Below are positions 7,236 through 15,222 of a stretch of 49,523 nt of DNA, piece after piece. Position 1 is the first letter of the stretch; every line of letters begins with the position of its first letter. Made by a program: the position numbers and the translations under genes. Origin of the DNA: an uncultured Hyphomicrobiales bacterium (GTDB lineage Bacteria; Pseudomonadota; Alphaproteobacteria; Rhizobiales; Devosiaceae). The stretch lies in NCBI GenBank assembly GCA_903842455.1, contig CAIMLX010000162.1, positions 1 through 49,523 of the forward strand. Direction: 5' to 3'. The notes beneath the pieces were generated by a model. The model saw only the letters and a list, made by a program, of their open reading frames with translations, was not told the origin of the DNA and searched no databases.

Positions 7236-7367
7236 ACGGAGTCCACCCCTGGTTTTTTCCGAGTCTCCAAGAGTCTTGGTCGGAAAGCAACCGTCGGGCA
7301 GAGCGTATCGACAGTCCGGGCGTGATGGAGAACGAAGCGGGTGACGGGGTGTTCCTTCCTCGCACGC

Positions 7368-7396
7368 TTGACACCCGATCCTCGGGGCACCAAGTT
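7368..7396 (+). promoter_or_regulatory. Likely ccdAB promoter/operator
   Basis: A perfect TTGACA -35 box (7368-7373) is followed 17 bases later by a poor -10 (7391-7396). Between them sits a small inverted repeat, CCCGA-TCC-TCGGG (7374-7386), placed where the antitoxin could bind to repress its own operon. Confidence 0.4.
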
Positions 7397-7415
7397 CCAA
7401 AAGCGGAGATAGGAA

Positions 7416-7646
7416 ATGACCGGAATGCGCCGCTCGATAAAGGTGTCCTTGGACGTCGGCCTCGTAGAGGAAGCACGGTCCATGGAAATCGACGTATCGC
7501 AGGCGGCCGAGGCAGGAATAGCCCGAGCGGTGGCCGGAATGAAGGCCGCGAAGCAGTTCTCCGAAGAGTACCCTGACGTCGTCAAGAGCAACAACGAGTA
7601 CGTGGCCAGGCATGGCCTGCCGTTGCGCAAGTACCGCTCGTTCTAA
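7416..7646 (+). CDS. ccdA: CcdA-type antitoxin
   Basis: 76 residues. The N-terminal part (MRRSIKVSLDVGLVEEARSM) fits the ribbon-helix-helix DNA-binding domain. The C-terminal part (QFSEEYPDVVKSNNEYVARH, then GLPLRKYRSF) is the classical CcdA toxin-neutralising tail, which in F-plasmid CcdA is disordered until it wraps CcdB. AGGA lies just before the ATG. The stop codon overlaps the toxin start as TAATG, typical of translational coupling in toxin-antitoxin operons. The pair lies between the divergent M24 gene and the convergent EamA gene, in what looks like an insertion into an intergenic space. Confidence 0.92.
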   Translation: MTGMRRSIKVSLDVGLVEEARSMEIDVSQAAEAGIARAVAGMKAAKQFSEEYPDVVKSNNEYVARHGLPLRKYRSF

Positions 7647-7942
7647 TGTCGCGGCTCGACGTGTTCCGCTTGGCGGACGGTGAACTGGTGCTGGACGTCC
7701 AAACTGAGTTGCTAGGCTCGTTCGACACGCGCGTGGTGGTACCATTGATGTTATCGGACGAGGCGCCGATGCGACACCCGCGGCTAAACCCAACGGTCGT
7801 AGTAAGCGACCACGCCTATGTGATCGTTACACAATACATGATCGCTGTCGATCGACACGAACTTCGTACGCGGATCGACAACCTCGACCGGTACTACGAT
7901 CAGGTCAAACTCGCATATGACATGCTGTTCAACGGCTTCTAG
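7646..7942 (+). CDS. ccdB: CcdB-type toxin (gyrase-inhibitor family)
   Basis: 98 residues, the usual CcdB length, with the conserved start DVFRL and LVLDVQTELLGSFDTRVVVP, and the C-terminal helix DQVKLAYDMLFNGF. F-plasmid CcdB poisons DNA gyrase through its last residues Trp99-Gly100-Ile101; here the tail is Asn-Gly-Phe, so the glycine is kept but the tryptophan is not. Gyrase poisoning may therefore differ in strength or target. The stop codon overlaps that of the convergent EamA gene in a shared CTAG (7939-7942). The reading frame is intact, so the module may be functional. Confidence 0.9.
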   Translation: MSRLDVFRLADGELVLDVQTELLGSFDTRVVVPLMLSDEAPMRHPRLNPTVVVSDHAYVIVTQYMIAVDRHELRTRIDNLDRYYDQVKLAYDMLFNGF

Positions 7943-8856
7943 TCCTCGACGGCCACTTCGCGGATCACGCTTTTCGACAGCTGGCGTTCGCGGAGCCAGA
8001 TGTAGAAGCCGGAGGCCATGACGATGGGGGCACCGACGAACAGCCAGACGGTGGGTGGCTGGTTGAAGACGAACCAGCTCGAGCCGGTCATGAAGATGAT
8101 CTGCATGTAGCCGAACGGCGCCAGAACCGAGGCTGGGGCGTAGCGGTGCGCCGTGGTGACGAGCAGGTGCCCGATCAGCGCCGCCACGCCGATGCCGACA
8201 AAGGCGGTCCAGCCGACAATCTCCTGCGGCCAGGTCCAGTCGCCGAACGAGAACGGCGCGATGCACACGGTGGCAACGCCGGCGGCGAAGAACTGCTGGG
8301 TGGTCGTGGTATCGACGCCCGCCAGCTTGCGGGTCAAGAGGTTGTAGAGCGCGCTGAACATAGCGGTGATCAGCGACAGGATTACTGCGGGCTGGAACGC
8401 CTCGGTGCCAGGCTGCACGATCACCAGCACCCCGACAAAGCCAACGCCGATGGCCAGCCAGCGACGCCAGCCGACGGTCTCGCCGAGCAGCGGGATGGAG
8501 AGTGCGCAGAGGATCAGCGGCATGGTGAAGGAGATGGCCGAGGTCACCGTCAGCGGCAGGAAGGTGATGGCCATGAAGTTGAAGACGGTTGACCCCAGCA
8601 GGCAGAGACCACGCGCCACCTCCAGCTTCCAACTGCGGGTCGTCACCAGCGCCTTGCCTTCGCGGGGCAAAAAGATCGCCAGCACCAGCACGAACTGGCC
8701 GAGATAGCGGATGAACACCACCTCCATCGTCGGCATGCCGGAGGCGCTCAGCAGCTTGGCGAAGCTGTCGATCACCGTGTAGCAGAACAGCGCGGCGATC
8801 ATCATGCCGATGCCGAGCAGCCGCCGGTCCTCCACCGGTTTGAGAGCGCTCGCCAC
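7939..8856 (-). CDS. EamA/DMT-superfamily transporter, copy 1
   Basis: 305 residues, ten predicted transmembrane helices in two repeated five-helix EamA units. The hallmark segments are present: VVFIRYLGQFVL after helix 2, the first-repeat motif with LPLTVTSAISFTMPL, LLGETVGWRRW and, in the second repeat, LAGVDTTTTQQFFAAG. Members export amino acids, metabolites or drugs; substrate not predictable. It starts with GTG at 8856, three bases after the stop of the paralogous upstream gene, with GAGG nearby, so the two are co-transcribed and could act singly or as a pair. Confidence 0.87.
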   Translation of the reverse strand: MASALKPVEDRRLLGIGMMIAALFCYTVIDSFAKLLSASGMPTMEVVFIRYLGQFVLVLAIFLPREGKALVTTRSWKLEVARGLCLLGSTVFNFMAITFLPLTVTSAISFTMPLILCALSIPLLGETVGWRRWLAIGVGFVGVLVIVQPGTEAFQPAVILSLITAMFSALYNLLTRKLAGVDTTTTQQFFAAGVATVCIAPFSFGDWTWPQEIVGWTAFVGIGVAALIGHLLVTTAHRYAPASVLAPFGYMQIIFMTGSSWFVFNQPPTVWLFVGAPIVMASGFYIWLRERQLSKSVIREVAVED

Positions 8857-8859
8857 CGC

Positions 8860-9774
8860 TCAGTCCTCCACCGGTTCGACGGTGATCGGGCGACTCATCT
8901 TCCGCTCCCGCAGCCAGATATAGATGCCCGAGCCGATGATGATCGGCGCGCCGAGGTAGAACCAGGCATCCGGCGGCTCGTTGAAGATGATCCAGCTGGC
9001 GAGGGCGAGCAGGATCAGCCCGGTATAGCTGAAAGGCGCCAGCGCCGAGGGCGGGGCGAAACGGTGGGCGATGGTGTTCATCTGGTGCGCGATCATGCCG
9101 GCGACGCCCGCCGCGATGAAGGCGAACCACCCCGCCCCCTCGGTCGGCCAGACCCAGCCGTTGAACGCGAACGGCGTGACGCAGGCGAGGGCGATAAGGC
9201 CGGCATAGACCTGCTGGGTGGAGGCGGAATCGACGCCGGCCAGTTTTCGCGTGGTGATCGAATAGAACGCGGCCGAGAGCGCTCCTGCCAGCGCAATCAG
9301 CGAGGCGGGCTGGAATGTCTCGGTGCCGGGGCGGACGATGATCAGGATACCGATGAAGCCGATGCCGACCGCCATCCAGCGGCGCCAGCCGATCTTTTCG
9401 CCGAGCAACGGGCCGGAGAGCGCCGTCACCATCAGCGGCATGGTGAACATCAGGGCGCCGGTGACCGTGAGCGGCAGGTAGCGCTGCGCTCCGAAATTGG
9501 CGGCGGTCACACCGAGCAGGAACAGGCCGCGCAGCAGTTCGAGTTTCCAGTTGCGGGTGATGAACAGCGCGCCCTTCAGCACCGGCAGGAACAGCGCGAG
9601 GGCGAGCGCCACGTGGACGGCGTAGCGGACGAAAACGATCTCGGTGAGCGGCAGGCCGATGAAGCTCAGGTACTTGGCCGAGGTATCGAGCGTGGCGAAA
9701 AACAGCTGCGCGAACAGCAGGATGCCGATGCCGAGATTGCGGCGCTCCTCGATGGGCGCGATCGTGGTCGTCAT
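8860..9774 (-). CDS. EamA/DMT-superfamily transporter, copy 2
   Basis: 304 residues and plainly paralogous to the next gene: the same start (ERRNLGIGI versus DRRLLGIGM), LLGEKIGWRRWMAVGIGFIG and LAGVDSASTQQVYAG. Ten transmembrane helices in two EamA repeats are expected. The promoter should lie in 9775-9892. A tandem duplication followed by divergence is the simplest history. Substrate unknown; beta-mannosidase lies upstream on the same strand but with a 118-base gap, so a shared sugar role is only a guess. Confidence 0.87.
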   Translation of the reverse strand: MTTTIAPIEERRNLGIGILLFAQLFFATLDTSAKYLSFIGLPLTEIVFVRYAVHVALALALFLPVLKGALFITRNWKLELLRGLFLLGVTAANFGAQRYLPLTVTGALMFTMPLMVTALSGPLLGEKIGWRRWMAVGIGFIGILIIVRPGTETFQPASLIALAGALSAAFYSITTRKLAGVDSASTQQVYAGLIALACVTPFAFNGWVWPTEGAGWFAFIAAGVAGMIAHQMNTIAHRFAPPSALAPFSYTGLILLALASWIIFNEPPDAWFYLGAPIIIGSGIYIWLRERKMSRPITVEPVED

Positions 9775-9892
9775 GTCTGGTCCGGAGCCGCGAGGGGAGC
9801 GGCGGCGGTTTCACCAAAGGTGCGCCGCCCTCCCCTGTCAATGCCGCGGGGCGGTGGAACCGTTCCCCGACAACGAAAGTGTTACAGCGAAC

Positions 9893-12382
9893 TCAGTAGG
9901 TCTCGCGCAGGTGACTGAGCTTCAGGCCTGCAGCGAGCGCGTCCTTTGTGACGTTAGCGCCGTGGCGCGGCGTGAAGCTGAGCCGACACTCGCGGCCCGG
10001 CAGCAGGGTGACGGCGTTGTCGGAGAAGTAGCCGGGCACGTCCACCGTGGCCGTGACGAACACGGACGGCTTGTCGGCAGTGAGGGTCAGCACTGGACCG
10101 GTATCGCCTGACGACCAGACGGCGGTCACGCTGGGCTCGCCGATCTCGTAGGCCTTGTAGGGCTTCGGGAAGTAGTCGTTCTCGCCTAGCAGCTCGCCAT
10201 CCTCGCCGGTCCAGGAGAAGAACAGGAACTCGTTGGGACCGAGGTCTTCGAGCGCGATGCGGGTCGCAACGATGGCCTTGTCCGGATTGGTCTTCACCGT
10301 CGCGGTAGCGATGATGCGCGCGCCACCGTCCGCATCCACGGCCTGCACTTCAAGTTCGATCGCCGTCTTGCTGGCGGTGTCGTTGATGGCCTTGAGGATC
10401 AACTGGTCGCCATCGGGCACGGCTACGACGGTGATGGGATTGTCAAAGCGCTTTGCCATGTACTGCAGCAGCTTCCACTGCCCGCCATAGTCGAGGCTCG
10501 ACCAGCTCGCCACCGGGTAGGTGTCGTTGATCTGCCAGTAGAGCGTGCCCATGCAGCGCGGCTTGGTGGAGCGCCAGTATTCGATGGCGGTCTTGATCGC
10601 GAGACCCTGCTGGATCTGGGACAGGAACACCATCTGCTCGAAGTTCGACGGGAAGCGGAAATAGCGCGTCATCGTTTCGAGGATGCGGGCATTGCCGCCG
10701 GTGTTCCGCTGGTGGCTCTCCATCACCGGCGAGGACGGGTTGCGGTCCTTCGGTTCGGTGAACGTCTCGATGACGTTCATCGAGGTGAAGCTCTGGAAGC
10801 CGAACTCCGAGGCGAAGCGCGGGTTGACGTCGCGGTAGGCGGAGAAATCCTTAGCCGAGTGCCAGACGCTCCAGTAGTGCGTGTCGCCGCGTGTATCCAT
10901 CTGCCAGCCGTCGGAGAAGTCGAGGTAGCCCATGGAGGGCGAACTCGGCCAGAAGCGGCGGCCGGGGTCCTCGTCCTCGGCGATGTTGCCGAGCATGGAG
11001 TTCAGGCGATCGTAGTTGGCGACGTAGCGCTCGGGCGCCGCCTTGGTCTCGGGGTACCAGTGCAGCGAGCCGATCACCTCGTTGTCGCCGCACCACAGCG
11101 CGATCGAGGCATGGTGCTGCAGGCGGCGGACCTGCTGGGTGATTTCGGTGCGGACGTCGGCGAGGAAGGCGCGATCCGACGGGTAGCTCATGCAGGCGAA
11201 CATGAAATCGTGCCAGATCAGCAGGCCGAGCTCGTCGCACATCTCGTAGAAATAGTCGGGCTCGTACTGCCCGCCGCCCCAGATGCGCAGCATGTTCATG
11301 TTGACCGCCCTGGCGCTTTCCAGCAGGTCGCGGACGACCGTCGGGGTGATGCGCGAGGGAATGGCGTCGGCGGGGATCCAGTTGGCGCCGAACATCGAGA
11401 TGTCGCGGCCGTTCACGCGGCACTTGAAGCTGTGGTCGATGTCGTCGGGCTCGACGATCCATTCGAGCTTCCGCAGGCCGAGCTTGCGGGTGGTGCGCTC
11501 GCCGTCGAGCGTGGTCCAAAGTTCGTAGAGCGGCTGCTCGCCATGCCCGCTCGGCCACCAGAGTTTTGGGTTTTTCACCGTGACGTTGTGGACAAAGGTG
11601 TTTTCGCCCGGCCGGACCACGACCTTGTCGGCGAGCTTCTGGCCGTCGATCTCGTGGGTGAGTTCAACCGAACCTTCAGCAAAGGCGAATACGCGAGTCG
11701 TTATCGCGAGTTCGACCGACTTCTTGCCGTGCGCCTGCTCGACGGTGACGCTCTCCTGCCGGGCGAGGCGCGACTTGCGGATGGCCATCTTGCCATAGAC
11801 GCCGGTGGGCATCAGGCAGATGCCCCAGTCCCAGCCTGCGTGGCAGGCGGTCTTGCGCACGAAGTTGAGGTGCACCCCGGGGAGGCCGTTCGAAAGGTAG
11901 TTGTAGGTGAACGGGATCGGGAACGGATGGGCGTCGGCGCGCGCCTTGGCGACATCCTTGGTCACCGCGAATTCGAGACGCAGCGTGTTGGTGCCGGCCT
12001 TCACCTTGCCGGTGACGTCGAGGTCGTAGCGGATGAACTGGTTCTGCGTTTCGGCAATCGCCTCGCCGTTGAGGAACACCGTGGCGATGGTGTCGACATT
12101 CTCGAGCGTCAGCGTCAGGTAGCCGTCGATATCGGCCGGGGTGGCGGTGAACTTCCGCTCCATCGTCCACGGGGTGTCGTGCACCCACATGACGCGCGTC
12201 TCGTTATCGGCGAAGTACGGGTCGGGGATCTCCCCAGCCTCGAGCAGCGCGGCGTGGACATCGCCCGGGAGCGCAATCGGTGCCTTGAGCTTCAGCTTGG
12301 GCGAGGTGAGCTGGAACTGGCCGGCGAGGCTCAACTCGCTGTACGAGCTCGCAGCAGTATCCAGTCCAGTGGCCTTGGCCAT
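9893..12382 (-). CDS. Beta-mannosidase, glycoside hydrolase family 2
   Basis: 829 residues. It releases beta-linked mannose from the non-reducing ends of oligosaccharides from mannans or N-glycan-like chains. Sugar-binding jelly-roll domain about 15-200 (with the motif CHAGWDWGICLMPTGVYG), Ig-like domain, TIM barrel about 310-600, C-terminal beta domains. Catalytic acid/base Glu435 is in WCGDNE and nucleophile Glu526 in SEFGFQSF, both family hallmarks. No signal peptide is evident, so the substrate is probably imported. Start ATG 12382 with GGAGAG upstream. No sugar transporter or LacI regulator lies beside it. Confidence 0.95.
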   Translation of the reverse strand: MAKATGLDTAASSYSELSLAGQFQLTSPKLKLKAPIALPGDVHAALLEAGEIPDPYFADNETRVMWVHDTPWTMERKFTATPADIDGYLTLTLENVDTIATVFLNGEAIAETQNQFIRYDLDVTGKVKAGTNTLRLEFAVTKDVAKARADAHPFPIPFTYNYLSNGLPGVHLNFVRKTACHAGWDWGICLMPTGVYGKMAIRKSRLARQESVTVEQAHGKKSVELAITTRVFAFAEGSVELTHEIDGQKLADKVVVRPGENTFVHNVTVKNPKLWWPSGHGEQPLYELWTTLDGERTTRKLGLRKLEWIVEPDDIDHSFKCRVNGRDISMFGANWIPADAIPSRITPTVVRDLLESARAVNMNMLRIWGGGQYEPDYFYEMCDELGLLIWHDFMFACMSYPSDRAFLADVRTEITQQVRRLQHHASIALWCGDNEVIGSLHWYPETKAAPERYVANYDRLNSMLGNIAEDEDPGRRFWPSSPSMGYLDFSDGWQMDTRGDTHYWSVWHSAKDFSAYRDVNPRFASEFGFQSFTSMNVIETFTEPKDRNPSSPVMESHQRNTGGNARILETMTRYFRFPSNFEQMVFLSQIQQGLAIKTAIEYWRSTKPRCMGTLYWQINDTYPVASWSSLDYGGQWKLLQYMAKRFDNPITVVAVPDGDQLILKAINDTASKTAIELEVQAVDADGGARIIATATVKTNPDKAIVATRIALEDLGPNEFLFFSWTGEDGELLGENDYFPKPYKAYEIGEPSVTAVWSSGDTGPVLTLTADKPSVFVTATVDVPGYFSDNAVTLLPGRECRLSFTPRHGANVTKDALAAGLKLSHLRETY

Positions 12383-12413
12383 GACTCTCTCCGATCGTTG
12401 GTGCCGGCGTTGT

Positions 12414-12432
12414 AGCGACGGGTTCCGTCGCT
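12414..12432 (-). terminator. Stem-loop after the DUF2892 gene
   Basis: A perfect eight-pair hairpin AGCGACGG-GTT-CCGTCGCT about 33 bases beyond the DUF2892 stop and before the beta-mannosidase start. No U-run follows, so its terminator role is tentative. Confidence 0.45.
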
Positions 12433-12464
12433 GCCAAGGCGGAGACGAGCGGAGAGGGTCGATC

Positions 12465-12686
12465 TCAGTGCTGCTGCTTCGGCCGGGTCGAGAGGCCGAG
12501 CACGCGATAGATTGGGCAGAACGAGAGGAAGGCAGTGGCGGCGAGAATCAGGCCGACGATCGGCGCGGCCCAGACGAGCCAGGTGCCCGCAATGCCCGCG
12601 ATACCAAGGAAGGGCAGCGCGATCAGGATGGCGCCGATAACCAGGCGAATGATGCGATCCGGAGTTCCTACATTGGCGGTGAACAT
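12465..12686 (-). CDS. DUF2892 (YgaP-type) inner-membrane protein
   Basis: 73 residues with two transmembrane helices (about 12-31 and 36-56), followed by the family signature FCPIYRVLG containing a conserved Cys. In E. coli the same membrane segment is fused to a rhodanese domain in YgaP, the partner of the sulfur-responsive repressor YgaV; free-standing versions such as this are common in proteobacteria. ATG 12686 is preceded by GGGAG. It is transcribed divergently from a BigR/YgaV-type repressor with an operator in between, so control by reactive sulfur species is likely (inference). Confidence 0.85.
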   Translation of the reverse strand: MFTANVGTPDRIIRLVIGAILIALPFLGIAGIAGTWLVWAAPIVGLILAATAFLSFCPIYRVLGLSTRPKQQH

Positions 12687-12740
12687 GGCGTTTTCTCCCG
12701 GCGGTGTTATTGATCGGTCTCGTCCGCCTATTGCGCTTTT

Positions 12741-12760
12741 ATATTCGAATGTTCTAATAT
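12741..12760. promoter_or_regulatory. Operator of the BigR-like repressor
   Basis: An AT-rich palindrome ATATTCGAATGTTCTAATAT whose ten-base arms match at eight positions each. It lies between the divergent DUF2892 and repressor genes and overlaps the first ATG of the repressor. Known BigR boxes are AT-rich inverted repeats of similar kind. This supports autorepression and control of the divergent gene. Confidence 0.65.
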
Positions 12761-13064
12761 GATCAAGATGGAACCGCAGCTTCTCGCGCAAAGATCCGAC
12801 GCAGCCGCCAGCCTGCTCGCTGCGATGGCGAACCAGAGCCGGTTGATGATCCTCTGCCACCTGCTCAACGAGGAACTGACGGTCGGCGAACTGGCCGAGC
12901 GCGTCGGGCTTAACCAGAGCCCGCTGTCGCAGCACCTGTCGAAGCTCCGCGCCCTGGGACTGGTGAAGACGCGGCGCGAAGGCCAGTCGATCCACTACCG
13001 CCTCGCCAGCCCGGAAGTCGAAGCCGTGCTGCAGACGCTCTATTCGATCTACTGCGCGGTTTAA
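12759..13064 (+). CDS. ArsR-family repressor of the BigR/SqrR/YgaV persulfide-sensing type
   Basis: 101 residues, winged helix. The recognition region is TVGELAERVGLNQSPLSQHL and the wing RREGQSIHYRL. The two cysteines that define the persulfide-sensing branch are both present: Cys33 in RLMILCHLL and Cys99 in TLYSIYCAV. In BigR and SqrR they form a disulfide or tetrasulfide with reactive sulfur species and release DNA. Metal-binding ArsR motifs (CxC on the recognition helix) are absent. The ATG at 12759 lies in the operator; M4 at 12768 is an alternative start. The only visible target is the divergent DUF2892 gene; no rhodanese, ETHE1 dioxygenase or SQR lies beside it in the window. Confidence 0.88.
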   Translation: MIKMEPQLLAQRSDAAASLLAAMANQSRLMILCHLLNEELTVGELAERVGLNQSPLSQHLSKLRALGLVKTRREGQSIHYRLASPEVEAVLQTLYSIYCAV

Positions 13065-13069
13065 GGGCG

Positions 13070-14938
13070 CTACTCGGCCGACTTGGGGTCGAGGAAGCCA
13101 CCGGACTGCCGCGCCCACAGGCTGGCATAGTGGCCGCCGAGCGCCAGCAGTTCGGCGTGGGTGCCTTCCTCGACGATCCGGCCCCGCTCGAGCACGATCA
13201 GCCGGTCCATCTCGGCAATGGTCGAGAGCCGGTGGGCGATCGCCAGCACGGTCTTGCCCTGCATCAGGGTCTTCAGTTGCGACTGGATGGCGGCCTCGAC
13301 TTCGCTGTCGAGGGCCGAGGTCGCCTCGTCGAGCACCAGGACAGGCGCATCCTTGATCAATACGCGGGCGATGGCGACGCGTTGGCGCTGGCCACCCGAG
13401 AGTTTTACCCCGCGCTCGCCGACAAAGGCGTCGTAGCCAGCCCTGCCCTTCTGGTCGACCAGTTCGGCGATGAACTCGTCGGCCTCGGCGCTCGCGGCGG
13501 CGCTCGCCATCTCGTCGTCGGTAGCGTCGGGGCGGCCGTAAACGAGGTTAGCGCGGATCGAGCGGTGCAGCAGCGCCGTATCCTGCGTAACGACACCGAT
13601 CTGGCGGCGCAGCGACTCCTGCGTCACCTGCGCGATGTCCTGCCCGTCGATGGTGATGCGTCCGCCGCGCAGGTCGTAGAAGCGCAGCAGCAGGTTGACC
13701 AGCGTCGACTTGCCGGCGCCGGAGCGGCCGATGAGCCCGACACGCTCGCCAGGCGCAAGCTTGAGGTCGAGGCCGTCGATCACCGGAGTGACCTTGTCGT
13801 AGTGGAAGCGGACATGATCGAAATGGATCGCGGCCTTCGTCACCACCAGCGGCTTTGCATCGGGCGCGTCGAGGAGGCCGAGCGGCCGGGCGATCAGTTC
13901 GGCGGAGTTTTGCGCGGTGCCGTAGTTGCGCATCAGGCCGTTGAGTTGCTTCATCAGCCGGCCGAGCAGGTTGTAGAGCCGGAGGATCAGGCCGGTGGTG
14001 AAGGCGACGCCGCCGACCGTCACGACGCCCTCCGTCCAAAGATGCACCGACAGCCCCGCGATGCCGGCAATGGCGACGCCCGAGAGCAGCCCCATCCAGG
14101 TACGAACGCCGACCAGGGTGCGGGCCAGCTTCGTCATCGCGGCGATGAAACTGTCGAAACCGGAGCGCACGAACTTGTCGTCGGCCTCTGCCGAACCGAA
14201 CAGTTTCAGCGTCTGGATGTTGGAAAAGCTGTCGACGATGCGGCCAGACAGTCCTGAGGCCTGCTCAGCTGCAGCAGACGAAAATTTCCGCATGCGCGGC
14301 ACGTAGGTCCAGGCGAGGAACGAGAACGCCACCACCCAGGCGATCACGGCCACCGACAGCCGCCAGTCGAGCTGGCCAACGAGGACGATGGTGGTGATGG
14401 TGTAGATGGCGATGAACCACACCACCTGCAGCAGCGACACCATGAAGTCGCCGATGGCGCCACCTGACTGCCACACCTTGCTGGCGATCGAGCCGGCGAA
14501 ATCGTTCTGGAAAAAGCTGAGGTTCTGCCGGATGACGTGGGCGTAGGCCTGCCAGCGCACGAGGTTGTAGAAGCCGAGGTTGACGGTCTGCTCTTCCACC
14601 GTGGCCGAGAGCCAGGTGATGATCGAGCGGAACACCAGCGTCACCACCAGCATCCAGACGAGTTCGTTGCCATAGCCGGCAATCAGCCCGCCCCAGCCGT
14701 CCGACTGGCTCGAGACGTCGAGAATGTCGACGAGGCGACCGATGTAGTAGAACAGCGCGCCCTCGACCAGCGCCACCAGGCCACCGAGGATGAGGAGGCT
14801 CGCAAATGCCAGCTTCGCCTGCCGGATGTAGAACCAGAAGAACTTCCACGTGACCGCAGGCGGTTGCAGGTCGCCTGTGCGGCCGAACGGGTCGGTCCAG
14901 CGTTCAAAGAAATGGTGGATGGGCTCGAGGAGCTTCAT
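13070..14938 (-). CDS. ABC exporter, fused membrane and ATPase domains, paralog 1
   Basis: 622 residues. Six transmembrane helices (about 40-340) of the exporter type I fold, then a nucleotide-binding domain with Walker A GLIGRSGAGKSTL (402-414), signature LSGGQRQRVAIAR, Walker B VLVLDEATSALDS and H-loop AIAHRLST. All catalytic residues are present, so it can work as a homodimer. It is most similar to the two paralogs upstream on the same strand. The family covers MsbA-like lipid flippases and multidrug or peptide exporters; substrate unknown. The ATG is 19 bases from a perfect GCTTGGATCCAAGC palindrome. The C-terminus lies five bases from the convergent repressor stop. Confidence 0.9.
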   Translation of the reverse strand: MKLLEPIHHFFERWTDPFGRTGDLQPPAVTWKFFWFYIRQAKLAFASLLILGGLVALVEGALFYYIGRLVDILDVSSQSDGWGGLIAGYGNELVWMLVVTLVFRSIITWLSATVEEQTVNLGFYNLVRWQAYAHVIRQNLSFFQNDFAGSIASKVWQSGGAIGDFMVSLLQVVWFIAIYTITTIVLVGQLDWRLSVAVIAWVVAFSFLAWTYVPRMRKFSSAAAEQASGLSGRIVDSFSNIQTLKLFGSAEADDKFVRSGFDSFIAAMTKLARTLVGVRTWMGLLSGVAIAGIAGLSVHLWTEGVVTVGGVAFTTGLILRLYNLLGRLMKQLNGLMRNYGTAQNSAELIARPLGLLDAPDAKPLVVTKAAIHFDHVRFHYDKVTPVIDGLDLKLAPGERVGLIGRSGAGKSTLVNLLLRFYDLRGGRITIDGQDIAQVTQESLRRQIGVVTQDTALLHRSIRANLVYGRPDATDDEMASAAASAEADEFIAELVDQKGRAGYDAFVGERGVKLSGGQRQRVAIARVLIKDAPVLVLDEATSALDSEVEAAIQSQLKTLMQGKTVLAIAHRLSTIAEMDRLIVLERGRIVEEGTHAELLALGGHYASLWARQSGGFLDPKSAE

Positions 14939-14956
14939 GGGGCGCGGACCTCAATA

Positions 14957-14970
14957 GCTTGGATCCAAGC
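14957..14970. promoter_or_regulatory. Perfect palindrome upstream of ABC exporter 1
   Basis: GCTTGGATCCAAGC, 14 bases with perfect dyad symmetry, 19 bases before the start codon of the exporter gene. Position and symmetry suggest a repressor site, for instance of MarR or TetR type. No regulator gene adjoins it. Confidence 0.4.
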
Positions 14971-15187
14971 AAAGGGAATGTGAAATCATCGAACGAGTGA
15001 GCTAGGTACGTCGCGCCATCCCAAATTTTGCACCCAAACCGGGTATTAGTGCGTATCCCGAACTTGATCTGCATCCGCATGGCATCACTCCATCGGGCAG
15101 ACAGTCAGGCGTGCGGCGCCTCCTTTGGTGCGCGCGCGGCGCTGTTGCTCCTGCTTGCGTCCACAAGGAGAAGAACGGCGCTTCTAC

Positions 15188-15219
15188 GAGGGTGGGGAGC
15201 CTTTGGGCTCCCCACCCTC
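15188..15219 (-). terminator. Strong stem-loop after ABC exporter 2
   Basis: A perfect 14-pair stem, GAGGGTGGGGAGCC with GGCTCCCCACCCTC, and a TTTG loop, three bases beyond the stop codon of the exporter gene. It has no U-tract but is very stable. It probably ends or trims this transcript and separates exporter 2 from exporter 1. Confidence 0.65.
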
Positions 15220-15222
15220 TAA

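Noticed and set aside
7236-7793. N-terminal extension of the M24 gene to 648 residues
   Set aside because: The extension runs antisense through ccdAB and has no similarity to the family; ATG 7235 begins the recognisable protein.
13130-14257. Long plus-strand frames opposite the ABC exporters (also 15295-17127 and 17150-18760)
   Set aside because: They are mirror-image frames of paralogous minus-strand genes and show the same shadow composition at each paralog, with no domain.
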